Part shown: positions 45,853 to 56,672 of the stretch, piece by piece
Layout: every line of letters starts with the position of its first letter
Numbering within the stretch: position 1 is the first letter of the stretch
DNA from: Tetraselmis striata
Taxonomy: Eukaryota > Chlorophyta > Chlorodendrophyceae > Chlorodendrales > Chlorodendraceae
Reading direction: 5' to 3'
NCBI GenBank assembly: GCA_006384855.1
Contig: VCJN01002223.1
Coordinates: 1-64,000 of the forward strand
Length of the DNA: 64,000 nt
Position numbers and translations under genes: made by a program
The notes under the pieces: generated by a model
Database searches by the model: none
Told to the model about the DNA's origin: nothing
What the model saw: only the letters and a program-made list of their open reading frames with translations

Positions 45853-48045
45853 ATATTGCATATGTACAGTATATAATGCTGAATGTTTCTGGCAGTGAAA
45901 CACCATTCAAATATCTTTATATTCCATGGTGCATCTAATTGCTTAGAAGTATGTTGTGTGTTTGTTGTGGCGATTGCCCGTCACTCGCCCATTTGGCCTG
46001 ACACACGGTGTCCACGCATGGTGTCCCCGCACGGCAGGGGGAGCGGATCTCCGGCAAGGTGTGGGCCGCGATCGGGGTCGGCCTGGTGGGCAGCTGCCTC
46101 GTGGCGTGGGACGGCCTGCATGCGAGCGCGGCGGACCTGGCCGCAGCGGGCGGCGCGGACGAGCTGCAGGGCCTGGGGCTCGTGATGGCCTCCTGCCTCT
46201 TTTACAGCCTCGCGGTCGTGCGGCTCGGCACATACGGTGAGTGCGGTGTGTGAGCCAGAGCAAAGGGGGGGGGGGGGGGGACTCACGTGAACAGTACGCG
46301 ATACCTTGCTACCATAACCACTTCGGCGGCGTTGGGCTCCCTTACTTGTCTTTATGCCATAACCCCTGCGAAGAGGAAGACTGCATTTGCCATACGGGAA
46401 TCTATCAGACCCACCTGTGGTGCTAGGCAACTCTTTGTGTTTGCGACCCGCGATCCCAATTCAGCGTGAATACAGTAACACTTCAGGGAACACCGACGCA
46501 CATTGACGGTATGCGATACTTATCTACCATAACCACGCCGGCGTTGGGCTCCCGTAATTGTTTTGTTGTCATACCCCCTGCGAAGAGAGAAACGCTGCAT
46601 TTGCCGGATGGAAATCTATCAGAATACTCTGCAAACATAGTGTGCTTCCGAAGCTCAGACCCCGTGGTGCTAGGCAACTCTTTGTGTTTGCGACCCGCGA
46701 TCCCGATTCAGCGTGAATACAGTAAGGCTCGCTTCGTTATTTCAATGTGAGCTGTGTTGTGAGCTGGATCGTGGGAGGTGTGATGCATGGCCGCCAGTTT
46801 GGCTCGCAATCCGAGAGCGGCAAGCGGTTGTCAGTGCTTGGCGAATGACGGCGGCGGTCACCGTTAGTGCCTAGTCTGATGTGACGCCGCTTGTATTCCG
46901 TCGACTGGCAGTGGCGGCACGAGCTATATTCGCATGTGTCCATGGAATAGCAAGTGTGCCGTGTTCAGTACTTTTGGAAATGGTAGTATGGCAGCCTGGT
47001 TTCGGAGCATAGCCATTCCCCAGCTGGGAGGGGGCAGCCCAGGGGGGGGGGGGGGGGGGGGGGCTGATGGCTTTGGAGAATCCCTCTGGCTGCTCCGAAA
47101 CCATGCGAGGCATGTTGCATGGGAGTACACCAGGCCATTGAATTTTCAGAAACTCCCCTCCGCCCACTATCACCGACCAGATTGCACGAATACATCCTCA
47201 ACTCCCAGCCTTTTCTACCCCCCACCATAAATCAGAACAGCTTTGTCTGTTCTCTCGGCACGTCTCCATTCACACATCCACGAAATGTCTGGCTCTACCG
47301 CGCCCCAGTCTGAATGAGCCATCGCAGCTGTGCGGGCCGCTGTCTAAATACCAGCGAGCAGCAGCTGCAGGAGCCGTCCTGCAGCTGCTACCCACTTTGT
47401 ACAACAGTTCCCGCCGGGCAGTAGGCTGTAAAGACGCATTACTTACCACATGCCGCCACTTTGTTGCCTGCTTTTTTTATGCCTGCGGGATGGCAGTCGG
47501 GGGACTGTGCCGCCGCCCTGGCGGAGGGATGGCAGAGCACTGCGCTGACAATTCCCCCCCCCCTTTCCCGGGATACGGCCGCTGCAGCGCCGCGCCACAA
47601 CTCCATCGACCTCACCGCCGTCAAGAAGATCACACTGAGCGCGGCCTCTGTGGTGTGGTTCGCCAGTGGGGTGCACGCGGCCGCAGGAGGCGCCCCGCTC
47701 GGTGATGGCGCCTCCTGGACTGCGCAGCTGGAGGCGCTGGGCGTGCTGGGCCGCCCCGCCGCCAGCTACGCGCTCATCGTGTTCTCCGCGCTGGGGCCCG
47801 GAGCCGGCGCGACCTTCCTGCAGACGCGGGGACAGTCGGCGCTGCCGGCCACTGCGGCCCAGGTCATATACAGCCTGACGCCGCTGTGGAGCGCGCTGGC
47901 GGCGAGCGTGGTGCTGGGCGACGAGGGCCTGGGGCCCGCCAGCTGGGCGGGCGGCGGCCTGGTGCTTGGCGCCAGTCTGCTGTCTGCGCTGGCGCAAGCG
48001 GAGCGGCTGCCGCCGTCACCTCAGGATCAGAAGCGCCAGGCTTGA
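44530..48045 (+). CDS. DMT/EamA-family transporter, likely plastid membrane
   Basis: Four exons with agreeing phases, 44530-44812, 45200-45594, 46038-46236 and 47588-48045, encode 444 aa. The first 75 residues (MAALQSVLSLTASVATVRVP) are Ser/Ala/Arg-rich with little acid, like a chloroplast transit peptide. The TM segments follow the two-repeat EamA plan. The first begins YAELVAVSMLWGTYNP and a later one has GTATQAMGVQQVSATRASFL. The second repeat has ALGPGAGATFLQTRGQSALPA and AAQVIYSLTPLWSALAASVV, matching the conserved EamA helix that follows the A/T-rich loop. Transported solute unknown. Intron 3 carries a 200-bp duplication and intron 2 a TA/TG microsatellite. Confidence 0.88.
45800..45855. 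repeat. (TA)n(TG)n microsatellite in transporter intron 2
   Basis: About 18 TA units followed by about 9 TG units. Confidence 0.9.
46300..46727. repeat. two-copy tandem duplication, about 200 bp, in transporter intron 3
   Basis: Units 46300-46471 and 46508-46727 share GCGATAC, ACCATAACCAC, GCGTTGGGCTCCC, CCTGCGAAGAG, TGGTGCTAGGCAACTCTTTG and TTCAGCGTGAATACAGTA in order. Confidence 0.88.
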
Positions 48046-48431
48046 GCGCAACTTGGCACAGGCAGTTGGGGAGGGGGGGGGGGGGGGGGGGGGCAGTGAG
48101 GAGAGTGATCCGGGGTGGTTTCTTCATGGTGCCGATGATGCGAGGTAGATGTCAAGCGATAAACGCATGCGGCGTGTCCAATTTTAACCCAGCAACTCTA
48201 CCTCCCTACGGCAGAGCCAGTGCGCCCAGTATATAAGGATGCAAGTGCGGCAATTAGAATGAAAATAGACCAGGAATAGGAGAAGGAGTACAGGGCGTAT
48301 TTGTTTTTTTCTTGAAAGACATCGGACAAGTATATTTTAGTCGTCTTGGATAGCACTAAGGACATTGTTTGACTTTGTATTGCCCGTACATTAAGAAAGA
48401 AAGAAAGAAACAGGCATTTCGTTTGAAATTA

Positions 48432-48436
48432 TGTAA
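48432..48436 (+). terminator. TGTAA poly(A) signal of transporter gene
   Basis: TGTAA about 390 nt after the transporter stop. Confidence 0.4.
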
Positions 48437-48535
48437 CAATGCAGGAACGTGCGCTCTGGTGGCGATGTATGTTGGCGAGGTTGATGGGGAACGGAGCGCG
48501 TGGCAGTTTACGCATAGAGCCCCCCAATAAATATT

Positions 48536-48540
48536 TTACA
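48536..48540 (-). terminator. TGTAA poly(A) signal of Cys-module gene 2
   Basis: TGTAA on the minus strand about 195 nt after the stop. Confidence 0.45.
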
Positions 48541-48732
48541 GGTTGTCTGGTTTGCAGATGCTGTACGTGGTGGTACTCCCACTCTCATTCGAATGGAAAA
48601 CTTCCGATTCCGCTACAGTTGTGCGGCTATGCATGCTCAATATGTACAGGCGGTGCGCTCCAGCGGGAGGTGGCAGCTAGGGCCGGGGGTTCCGCGCCGC
48701 TGGTGCACAGCTGAGGCTGCGGGCTCTGCTGC

Positions 48733-50378
48733 CTACATCGCCTCACCCCATGGCGCCCAAGCGTTGCAGTACTTCCCGACCGTCATGTCCCACGAGTAGC
48801 GCAGCTCGCTGCACTGCCGCGCTGCGGGGCCGCCGCTGCCGTCGTAGAGGCGGCACTCTTGCGTGGCCTTGTCGTGCGTGAACCAGCTGCCAACGCCCGC
48901 GCCAATGTCCCAGTACAGCCTGTTGTATTGGTTCAGGCGGAAGAGCTCCAGGCACGCCTCGTAGGTACCATCGTACTGAAACTGCCCAGTGGTTGCCTGC
49001 TGCCTATTCTGCCACTTGGTCTCGGCCGTCCAGTCTGCAAACTCGCGCCGGTCATTTGTCATAGGAAAGGTGTCGTTCATGTTGACCGTCTTGTACGATT
49101 GTGTGACGCACGCGAAGTTGGGGATCACAAGGAACTCGATCTGTCGTGGGCGCGCACGGCAGTGAGAGACCGTAAGAGCATATCAGGACAGGGAAGCATC
49201 GAAGTTGCAAAGCTGTCAAAACGGGCGCACTCCATGTCTAATCTAGGCACTCTAGTCTGTAATGCAGGCAGGATGAGCCCTTCTGCAGAGGGCCTACTTA
49301 CCATAGGGCCGCACTCCATGTCCTCGGGGGTCGCCCCCCAGCGCTGTTCCTCCTCGATGTCGACCGTCTTGGTACGCTCCGAAGAGGTGACCTCCGAAGA
49401 CGATTCAGAATCTTCGTCCGGGTAGCACGAAGAAGTGTCAAAGGTGTAGAGGTCATTGTTATCTGTCCGCTCCCACTCGCCGTCCCCCTGTTTCCAGCAC
49501 TCGCAGCGCTCGTTGCGCTCGTCCCACATCACAAAGTCGATTTCGCAGTCGTCGCAATAGCATTTTTCGACGCACTTCTCCGCGTCGTCGTACGTCTTTG
49601 CCGGACCCTTGCCGCTGCGACCCTCGTATTTCCAGCCTTCCCGGCGCTGAAAGCAGGGCGGAAAAATATCGTCGCGCGACGACTGATCGTCGCTGTCTTT
49701 GGAATCTTCATCGTCAGAGGGGTAGCGGGGGAGATAATACACCTTGTAGCCGTCGTCGTCCTTGCTATCATCCTCATCGTCGTCGTCTTTGTTGTCGTCT
49801 CCGTCGTTGGTATTGCGCCTCTCGTCGTCGTCATCCTCGCGCTCGGTGTCGTCGTTATCGTTGCGCTCGTCGTCGTCGTCGTCTTCGCGCTCGGCATCCT
49901 CATCCTCAATGCGCTCCTCGTCGTCGGAGTCACCCGTGCGGTCACGATCGTCGTCGTTGTCGGTGCGGCCCTCGTTGGCGCCGTCCTCATTGCGCTCGTC
50001 CTCCTCGTCGTCGCCTTTGCTGTCTGCTCCATGTTCGTCGTCCTTGCCGACCTCGTCGTTTGAACCGTCGTTGGCCGCATCATCGTCTACCTCACGCTCC
50101 GCATCGTCCTCATCATCCATACTGGGATCGGCCGGAACGACCTCTTCGTCCACGTAGTCGTCATCCCGTTCCTCAGTCTCATCACCATCCTTGTCATCGT
50201 CACCAGGCTCTGACACCGGTTCCTCGCCGCTGATGAGCTCCCCTTCGCCATCAGTGTTGGCCAGGTCGGTTTCCTTCTCACTACCGATGAGCTCCCCTTC
50301 GCCGTCGGAGTCGGCCGAGTTAGTTCCGGTGGCCCGCAGCTGTCTGGTGACGCAGCCGATACAGATTGTCAGCCACAT
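48733..50378 (-). CDS. acidic protein with one six-Cys module and the same C-terminal domain as the 23694 gene
   Basis: Two exons, 50378-49302 and 49140-48733, join in phase to give 494 aa. Residues about 15-235 are extremely Asp/Glu-rich, coded by CGTCGT-type repeats. A Cys module follows: C, then EKC, CDDC, CECW and a final C. It resembles the modules of the 23694 protein. The last 135 residues share FQYDG, SWFTH, ECRLY and GKYCNAW with that protein, so the two are paralogues. The modelled start (MWLTICIGCVTRQ) is a poor signal peptide. An upstream exon spliced at the CAG at about 50353 is possible, for example from an ATG at 50709. Likely extracellular or wall-bound and perhaps cation-binding; that is inference. 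Confidence 0.75.
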
Positions 50379-50444
50379 AGAGTGCGAGCGGGTGATATGG
50401 GGTGGTATGCATAAACCTTAAAGAAGGTGCGTGGGGTGGGGTGC

Positions 50445-50487
50445 GGGGGGGGGGGGGCGCGGGGGGGGGGGGGGGGGGGGGGGGGGG
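50445..50487. repeat. G(13) and G(27) homopolymers
   Basis: Two G runs separated by CGC, upstream of the acidic Cys-module gene; C runs on its sense strand. Confidence 0.9.
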
Positions 50488-51309
50488 TACCTGGAGACGG
50501 CGCAATGTGGTTGGAAAATCAGGAGCAACAAGAGCACGATCGTGCTTGCTCGCACAACTAACCCCATACTTGCTTTCGTGGGTTGTTGAGCAGGTGGTAG
50601 TGGAAGATGAGTGAGGGAGCAGCGGACGAGTTATCGCAATATATTTGGCTGTGATTAGGTTGGCTGTCGCGGTCAGGGCGCTGTTGACAAGTTGTGCAAA
50701 CAGCGACAAATGTCGTCGAGTTTATAGTTGCTTTCCCCTGGCGGGTGGTGCTGCGCTCCGCCTGACGAGGTTGTCGTCCCCTCGTGGCGGATGATCCGAT
50801 GATTGTAATGGGTTTGGTTACAGTGAAATCATCCGACGATTCGCCGGCTTTACTACAGTTTTGAGGGGAATGCTGCTGGCATATATTACACAACTGTTAC
50901 ATTGCCGGTACAGCAGTATAGTGCCGACAAAAGTAAAGTAAATTTCGCCCCGGGACGGCAGTATAGTGCCGGTACATACTGTACGTAATGCAGTGCACAG
51001 CGGCGGGGGCTGCCGCGAAGCGTAATATATAGGGCACAGGGACGGTACAGGTACCCCCTACGGTAGCAGTTAGCAGGTTCAGTCGTGCTGCGTCAGCGTC
51101 AGATATTGCAACAATGATGATGACGCCCCATATTCTGGGCGCTGCGCTCGCTCCAGGGTGTGATGATTTGACATTCTTGGACGCGTTCTCAGCCGTTTCA
51201 TCGCCACCATCGTCGTAGCCATCATCGTCATCGGTGATACGTCTTCGTACGGGTACTGTGTACTGCCGATAACGGATGGATGATGTCCCACGCGGAGATG
51301 TACACCCCT

Positions 51310-51563
51310 TGTCCGCTCGGTTGAGCGGTCGTCTGGTACGCGAGAGGTCCCGGGATCTATTCCTGGCCATGTATATTCCGGCAATATCGGCCCGGCGTGT
51401 CCCGGGTTTACCCGGTTGATGAATTAGCCCTTCGGGGTTCGAAGTCATTGAGGCAATTGTATTAGCAAGGCTATGCCATACCTACGCTTGCAGTTGGCGA
51501 AAGAGGTCGTGCTGGGGCGGCTTCGGCCGACGTCCCGGGGCGAACTTTACTTTACTTTTATTT
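51310..51563 (+). mobile_element. SINE-like copy 3 with tRNA-derived head
   Basis: The left 60 nt look like a degenerate tRNA gene: A-box region GCTCGGTTGAGCGG (51315-51328), an anticodon-arm-like GTCTGGTACGCGAGAG, and a B-box-like GGATCTATTCC (51353-51363). The rest matches copies 1 and 2 and ends in ACTTTACTTTTA repeats. Such elements are transcribed by Pol III and moved by a partner LINE. Confidence 0.75.
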
Positions 51564-52925
51564 CCCACGCGAACATGCCATTTGGGACATCGCATGACAT
51601 GAAAATCGTCATCGCATCACCGCGTGGTGGAGGGCCGGACCATGCGAATTGCGACAGGGTGCGGACGGCATGCGCACCACCTACGTGATACACAGCCACC
51701 CCCTCAAACTCCAAAAGATACAGCCCCAAGCAGCCGACTTCCCGACAAAATCCCCATACCGCACTAGGGCGTGATGTGGCGTTGTGAGACGGCGCCGGTA
51801 GCGATGGATCTGCCCCCATGTCGCATGTCAACGCTTCGTGGTCGGGGTGCTGCAGGGGTCTTGGCAACTAGCGCGACACGGAAACAATAGCTGCGGCACG
51901 AGGGGCTCGCAAAAAGGGAGGGGGGGGGGGGGGAGGGGGGCACTCGGGAGGGAGGATGATTGGATGAGAGGTATTTCTGTAGGCAGCTTTATACTTATGT
52001 TTCGATGTGGTATACGGGAGGTGTTGGGGGAGTTTTGTTATTGACCCAGGGTTGGGAGGTACCAGGGAGCCATCATCGGTTGTCGCCCCTGGAAGCGCGG
52101 CCGGGCGTTCAGGAGCGACAGGCATCCAGGTTCACCACTTTGTGAACCTATGTTATCTCCGCTGTATGTTGGAACTTACGAAGCTGGGCGGGTCGGTCGT
52201 GCCACGTGTGATGGCGACAGGGCACGTTAATGCCATGCCATGGGGGTGGGACGAGATCTCGGCGGAGGCCCCGCTAGGCCGCGCATCGACGCGGTGACCG
52301 TCGTGTAGTAAAGAACGTTTTTTCCGTCATGATGAAAGGAAGTAGCTTTCATACATGTACTTTGCTCACGTACCACCGACGACGATGACGATGACGGTAC
52401 CGTGCATAGAATGACCCTTAGAAAAGGCCTGTAAAAAATCCACCGCTTCAATGAGTATCATACATGTTGTGCTACACTGCTAAAACTAAAATTTGCAGAA
52501 GCCGTTCCTGAAATAAAGCGGCCCGCATATCTCGCGCGCAGCGCACGACAGACGACCAACAGTACATTTACCGTACTGGTACCCGTATTATGCGCGGCCG
52601 CCCAGCGCGAAGCGCGCGCGGGCGGCGGTTCGTCGGAAGTAAGGCACGGGTACATGTACCTGTACTAACCAAGGGTTACGGTTCCGCCGCCGCCGCGGAT
52701 ACGTATCGACGCGAGGAACAATAATTACACCTGCAGCGATGACAACCGATGACTACCAGTACGAGTAGTCGCTTCGAGGCGCGTCATACGAGCGCGTCAT
52801 AGCGACCTACCAGGTACTTGTACAAGGATTGTAGAGGTACAGCTAGGTACAGGTAATCATTGCTACGAGTACCAGGATACAGGTACGGGTGGCTCTCCCG
52901 ATTTAATATACGCACATTGCGACAC

Positions 52926-53829
52926 GGGTGGACGAGACGGTGGACGGGTTCTAACCCCCGGGAACGTACCGTACGGGTTCAATTCATCCCGTTCACTCGT
53001 TTATTTGAGGGCTCGCGATACGGGTGGACGAGATTTTGGAGTGGACAGGGTGAAATGGCGAATCGGACCGCGCGCGGTGACGGACTCGCTGGGATATTAT
53101 CGCCTAGTGACGACGATGGTGAGGAAGAGATAGCGGAGCCGCCATCATCCGAACGGGGCGCCTTGTCGGAGGCTGCCCTCGCTTCTCCACTGTTGTATCA
53201 AGAGGAACCGATGCGAGGGAACCCTCTGCACGCAGCGCGGACACGTTGGCAGCATGAGGGGACGGGCCGGCTTTAGATGGCGCTTGCTGCGGCGGCTGCT
53301 CACTGGACACCCCGGACAGCCGCCGGACATACCCAGTGAATGCGTCGACAACTATCCCAAGGACACCGCCCGCAAAGGGCGAGGATGCGACGGGGACGTC
53401 TTGAGACGGGTCGGCCATTTCAAGACATTGGCGAGCGCAGTAGACGGCATGTATGTGGCACGTGGCGCCGCAGTGGATGGAGTGGCCAGAACTATCGACG
53501 GGCGACGGCTCCCAATACTTTGCAGCCTCGACGCAAATTCGCAGCGCACGTGATGGTGACGGGCGTGGAGATGCATGAGGGCTCCTGGGCGGGCGGCGCC
53601 GCGGCGCGCGGCATTTAGTAGCATGGGTTGGTGCATGTAAGGGCACTAAGTACTGTTTTGTTTAGGAACTCGTCCACTAAGCGGTGGACGAAATCAGCGA
53701 TTTTGGGCGATTTCAACATGTCCATCGCTCACGTCTGTGGACAAGTTGATACGGGACGCCCGTACAAGTACGCGTGGACGAGATGCTTTTGAACGTTTTG
53801 TACGTACGGGTCCACTGTCTCGTCCACCC
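52926..53829. mobile_element. 0.9-kb DNA element with 23-bp terminal inverted repeats
   Basis: The left end GGGTGGACGAGAC-G-GTGGAC (52926-52948) pairs with the inverted right end 53807-53829 at 20 of 23 positions. Further GTGGACGAGAT copies lie inside near 53018 and 53772, with CGTCCACTAAGCGGTGGACG at 53666. No target duplication is obvious. Confidence 0.55.
53104..53646 (-). CDS. unassigned ORF within the terminal-repeat element
   Basis: An intron-free 180-codon frame; an internal ATG gives MADPSQDVPVASSPFAGG. No recognised domain. It may be a remnant transposon gene or chance. Confidence 0.2.
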   Translation of the reverse strand: MPLHAPTHATKCRAPRRRPPRSPHASPRPSPSRALRICVEAAKYWEPSPVDSSGHSIHCGATCHIHAVYCARQCLEMADPSQDVPVASSPFAGGVLGIVVDAFTGYVRRLSGVSSEQPPQQAPSKAGPSPHAANVSALRAEGSLASVPLDTTVEKRGQPPTRRPVRMMAAPLSLPHHRRH

Positions 53830-53980
53830 GCATCGAAAGGCGCCTAATAACTGCATGTATGGTTTAATCCCCCCCCCCCCACACACACACACACACGATT
53901 CCCCAGCGTCCGCGCTTTGTCGCAATCATTCAAGATTATGCTAAGTATTGTGAGGGCTATGTGTCACATGTTATGCTCTA

Positions 53981-56672
53981 AACATGTTTATGGGGTTTTC
54001 CAACAATTCAACTGCCCTAGTGCAACCCGCACGGTATGCTGGTGGTTTCAAGTTACCGGTACCACCGGGTTATAGTCGTACGGGCTGCCCCATCGCGCCC
54101 GCTAGCTCTGCCTTCCCGCCCGGTAAGCTACTTAGGAGTTTGGACAACCACCAACAGCACGCTTGCCATTTTCTAACTCGCGGCCTTCGGCAGCCCCTTC
54201 GCGTACTGGTGTGCACGACGAGGGTCGCAGAGGATTACCAAGTCCGCACCGAGGTTCGTTTCGCTGGTAAAGTGAGTCGTCATGCAGCCACGCACATGCG
54301 TTACATCATCGGCAGCGATAGTCAGCCCCTTGGTAGTGTGGTTTTCCCGACTCGTGTGCCCGAGGTCGCTTTCCGCTCTTATTGCCATGGCTTTGCAGCT
54401 AGGGCGTTTTCGGGTGGCGATGCGAACGGTAAGCAATTAGAGCTGGGGATCCTTGTTGGGGGTTTTAAACCTCAACACCCGAAGCCGAAGCGAGTCGCAG
54501 TACGGACATTTGTGGGCACCTTCCGTGGATGAGCAACCTCTCGCAGTAGTCAACTCTTGAGGTTAGGTGGGGCGGAGGCGCTCGGTACCAAGGCCAATGC
54601 TCTTCGTAGCTGTCAACGACGACAACTACATACGCCGGAGGAGGACAAATAACATAAAAAATCGGCGCGGACGGAGGATGACGTCCGTGCCATCAGGACG
54701 GCGGCCGCTCTCCGTCATGCAAGACACTTCAACTCGGGCCGCTGCGTGTCCTCGCAACAAGGCGTTGCGGCATCAACGGTCGTCGCGCGTTGTGGATTTC
54801 CCGAACTACCCGCGTAATTTGTCCGTTACGAGGATGGCGCTGCTCATGCGCACGTGTTTTGAGAGGGCCAGTTGCCCTCGCCCTAACTACCGCGCCACGG
54901 CAACTAACAGTTTGTCGTGGTTGCAGTGGGAAGTGTCTATCTACGCGGCTCGGTCCGTCGCGTTTTCGACGCTTCGTATTGCGACCTCGTCGGCACAAGG
55001 ACAAAGACATCTGGCATCGGCCCGCCGCGGGGCGGCTCTACCATCCCATGTACGCGACGTCTCGTGCGTGGTGCGCCCGTAACTATCCTTGGCAGACTCC
55101 GGGTTTGGAACCTCAGCGGCCGTCGGTGGTGCAACAGCAACGGGCACCTCGTCATTATCCTCACCCCGACAACACTAACATCGTTACGGGGCGGCGTAGG
55201 CTGTCGGAGCATGTACGCCGGCCAACCCGTTCGTCCCGACTTCACGACATCCCACCCTTGACATCACGCACGAGCTGCCCACCGGGAGGCAGCTCCGCCA
55301 CTTAGCGCGACATTTGCGTTATTTCGTGATGTCATCGTAGGTCTGCAAGTTGTGCGGTGGTTGGCAGCCGTCGCAGTGCAGCAGCGGCGGCAGCCTCGCC
55401 ACACTCCGCGAAGCGAAATCCGCAACGACGATATACCGAGTCGGCGGTCTGCGACGTCGCCGACAAACGACCCCGACACATCAAAACTGGTACGGCACGA
55501 CCAAATCAAATCCCATGTGCTCGCGCCCCGATGCGTTGTGCGTTTCTGGTGCCGCCTCTCGTGCGAGGCAGCAAGACGATCGCCGCTAGTGCTGGCAGCA
55601 GCCGTACGCCGCCGTCGTCGCGCAGCGTCACATGCCCACCCCTTGATTGTAATGTACACCTCCGTGACATGTGCAGAGTTACCGTCGCGTCGCGTGCAGC
55701 TGCCGTACTTCACATGGATGTACGCGGCGCGCTCGCGCAATTCACTCGGTTTTTCATAAAGGCTTCCCGCAAGAGATTCATACGTCACTGATTTCTATAC
55801 ATCTCTTCATGAAAGCCTCTTTCTTGAAAAAAAAGTTTACAATCTTTCTTTATCGGACCTTCGTTCGCACAGCCCGCACAACCTGACAGCCCGTATTACA
55901 TTGCGCGCACAGCCCGTACTCGTCCTACCTATGCCTCTATGTTGGGGCACCCGTCGTCAACCTTCCCGCTTTTGATGACTACGGTCCGGTTCATGTCGCG
56001 CGCCGCCACGACGGCGCGCGGCAAATGCTACAGAGCGCTTTCGGCGGGAGACGGCGCCTTAAATTATCAACGCGTCCGGCCTATGTCGCCTCGCCGTAAT
56101 TCGCCGACGCCAAGATCTCCCACCCACGTATGCTATGCGTATGCGCCTCGATCGAGGTTTCTGTACATCCTCTCGGCGCGAGACCCGTCTACAACTCAAG
56201 ACATCTTTCGCCTTCGTCTGATTGGCACTCATGCCGACTGCCCACGCTCGCAATCGTAAACGACAAATCAAGTTTTAGTAGCAAAACTGGACTCGATCGC
56301 ATGTTTGAAATATTTTGCACCTTTTAATGGGATGTCGCAACAACGTAATTGTCCTAGTGCAGCCCGTGTGGTCCGCTAGTGGTTTCAACCGGTTAAGTTA
56401 TCGGTACAACCAGGTTTCAGTACGAGCTAGCCATACTTCCCGGCCGGGAATAAGCTATTTAGGACAGCCACCACCAGCTCGCTTGCCATCTTCTAGCTCG
56501 ATGCCTTCGGCAGCGCCCTCCCGTTTTCCGTTCCCGCCTTGCATGCTCCTCCTCCGCCTCCCGCCCCCCTTTTCGCTGAGCCTTCCTAGCCATAAAATGG
56601 TGCCTCTTCCGAGTAAAACCGCCTCCGCACCTCTTTTAGCAAAACCAGACTCGATTGCAAGTTTAAAGTTCC
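53981..56672 (+). mobile_element. relic split-repeat (PAT-like) element
   Basis: A-type repeats at about 53981-54230 and 56321-56520 share CCTAGTGCA, CCCG, GGTGGTTTCAA/GTGGTTTCAA and the TACGGGCTGCC region. B-type repeats at 56278-56312 and 56635-56670 contain GCAAAAC-GACTCGAT and resemble B of the 19263 element. The order A1 ... B1-A2 ... B2 is the same. No intact ORF spans the interior. Confidence 0.5.
54620..54870 (+). repeat. degenerate repeat, homologous to 63120-63345
   Basis: Shares GACGTCCGTGCC, GCAAGACA, GGCATC and ATGGCGC-GCTCATGCGC in order with the right-edge copy. Possibly a decayed coding segment of the split-repeat family. Confidence 0.5.

Larger units (their letters stand above)
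48046..48732. other. convergent 3' region of transporter and Cys-module genes
   Basis: A G run at about 48070-48093, an (AAAG)n tract at 48393-48410, and TGTAA signals facing each way at 48432-48436 (plus) and 48536-48540 (minus). No gene. Confidence 0.5.
50379..52925. other. intergenic region with G runs and SINE-like copy 3
   Basis: Apart from the G runs at 50445-50487, the SINE at 51310-51563 and a smaller G run near 51918, I see no gene. Possible upstream exon of the acidic Cys-module gene near 50709-50570. Confidence 0.35.

Noticed and set aside
51547-51867. 107-codon minus-strand frame
   Set aside because: No domain, overlaps the SINE tail, no splice or signal context.
53984-54532. 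182-codon plus-strand frame
   Set aside because: Starts inside the A-type repeat, and the related repeat copies are not open in this frame.
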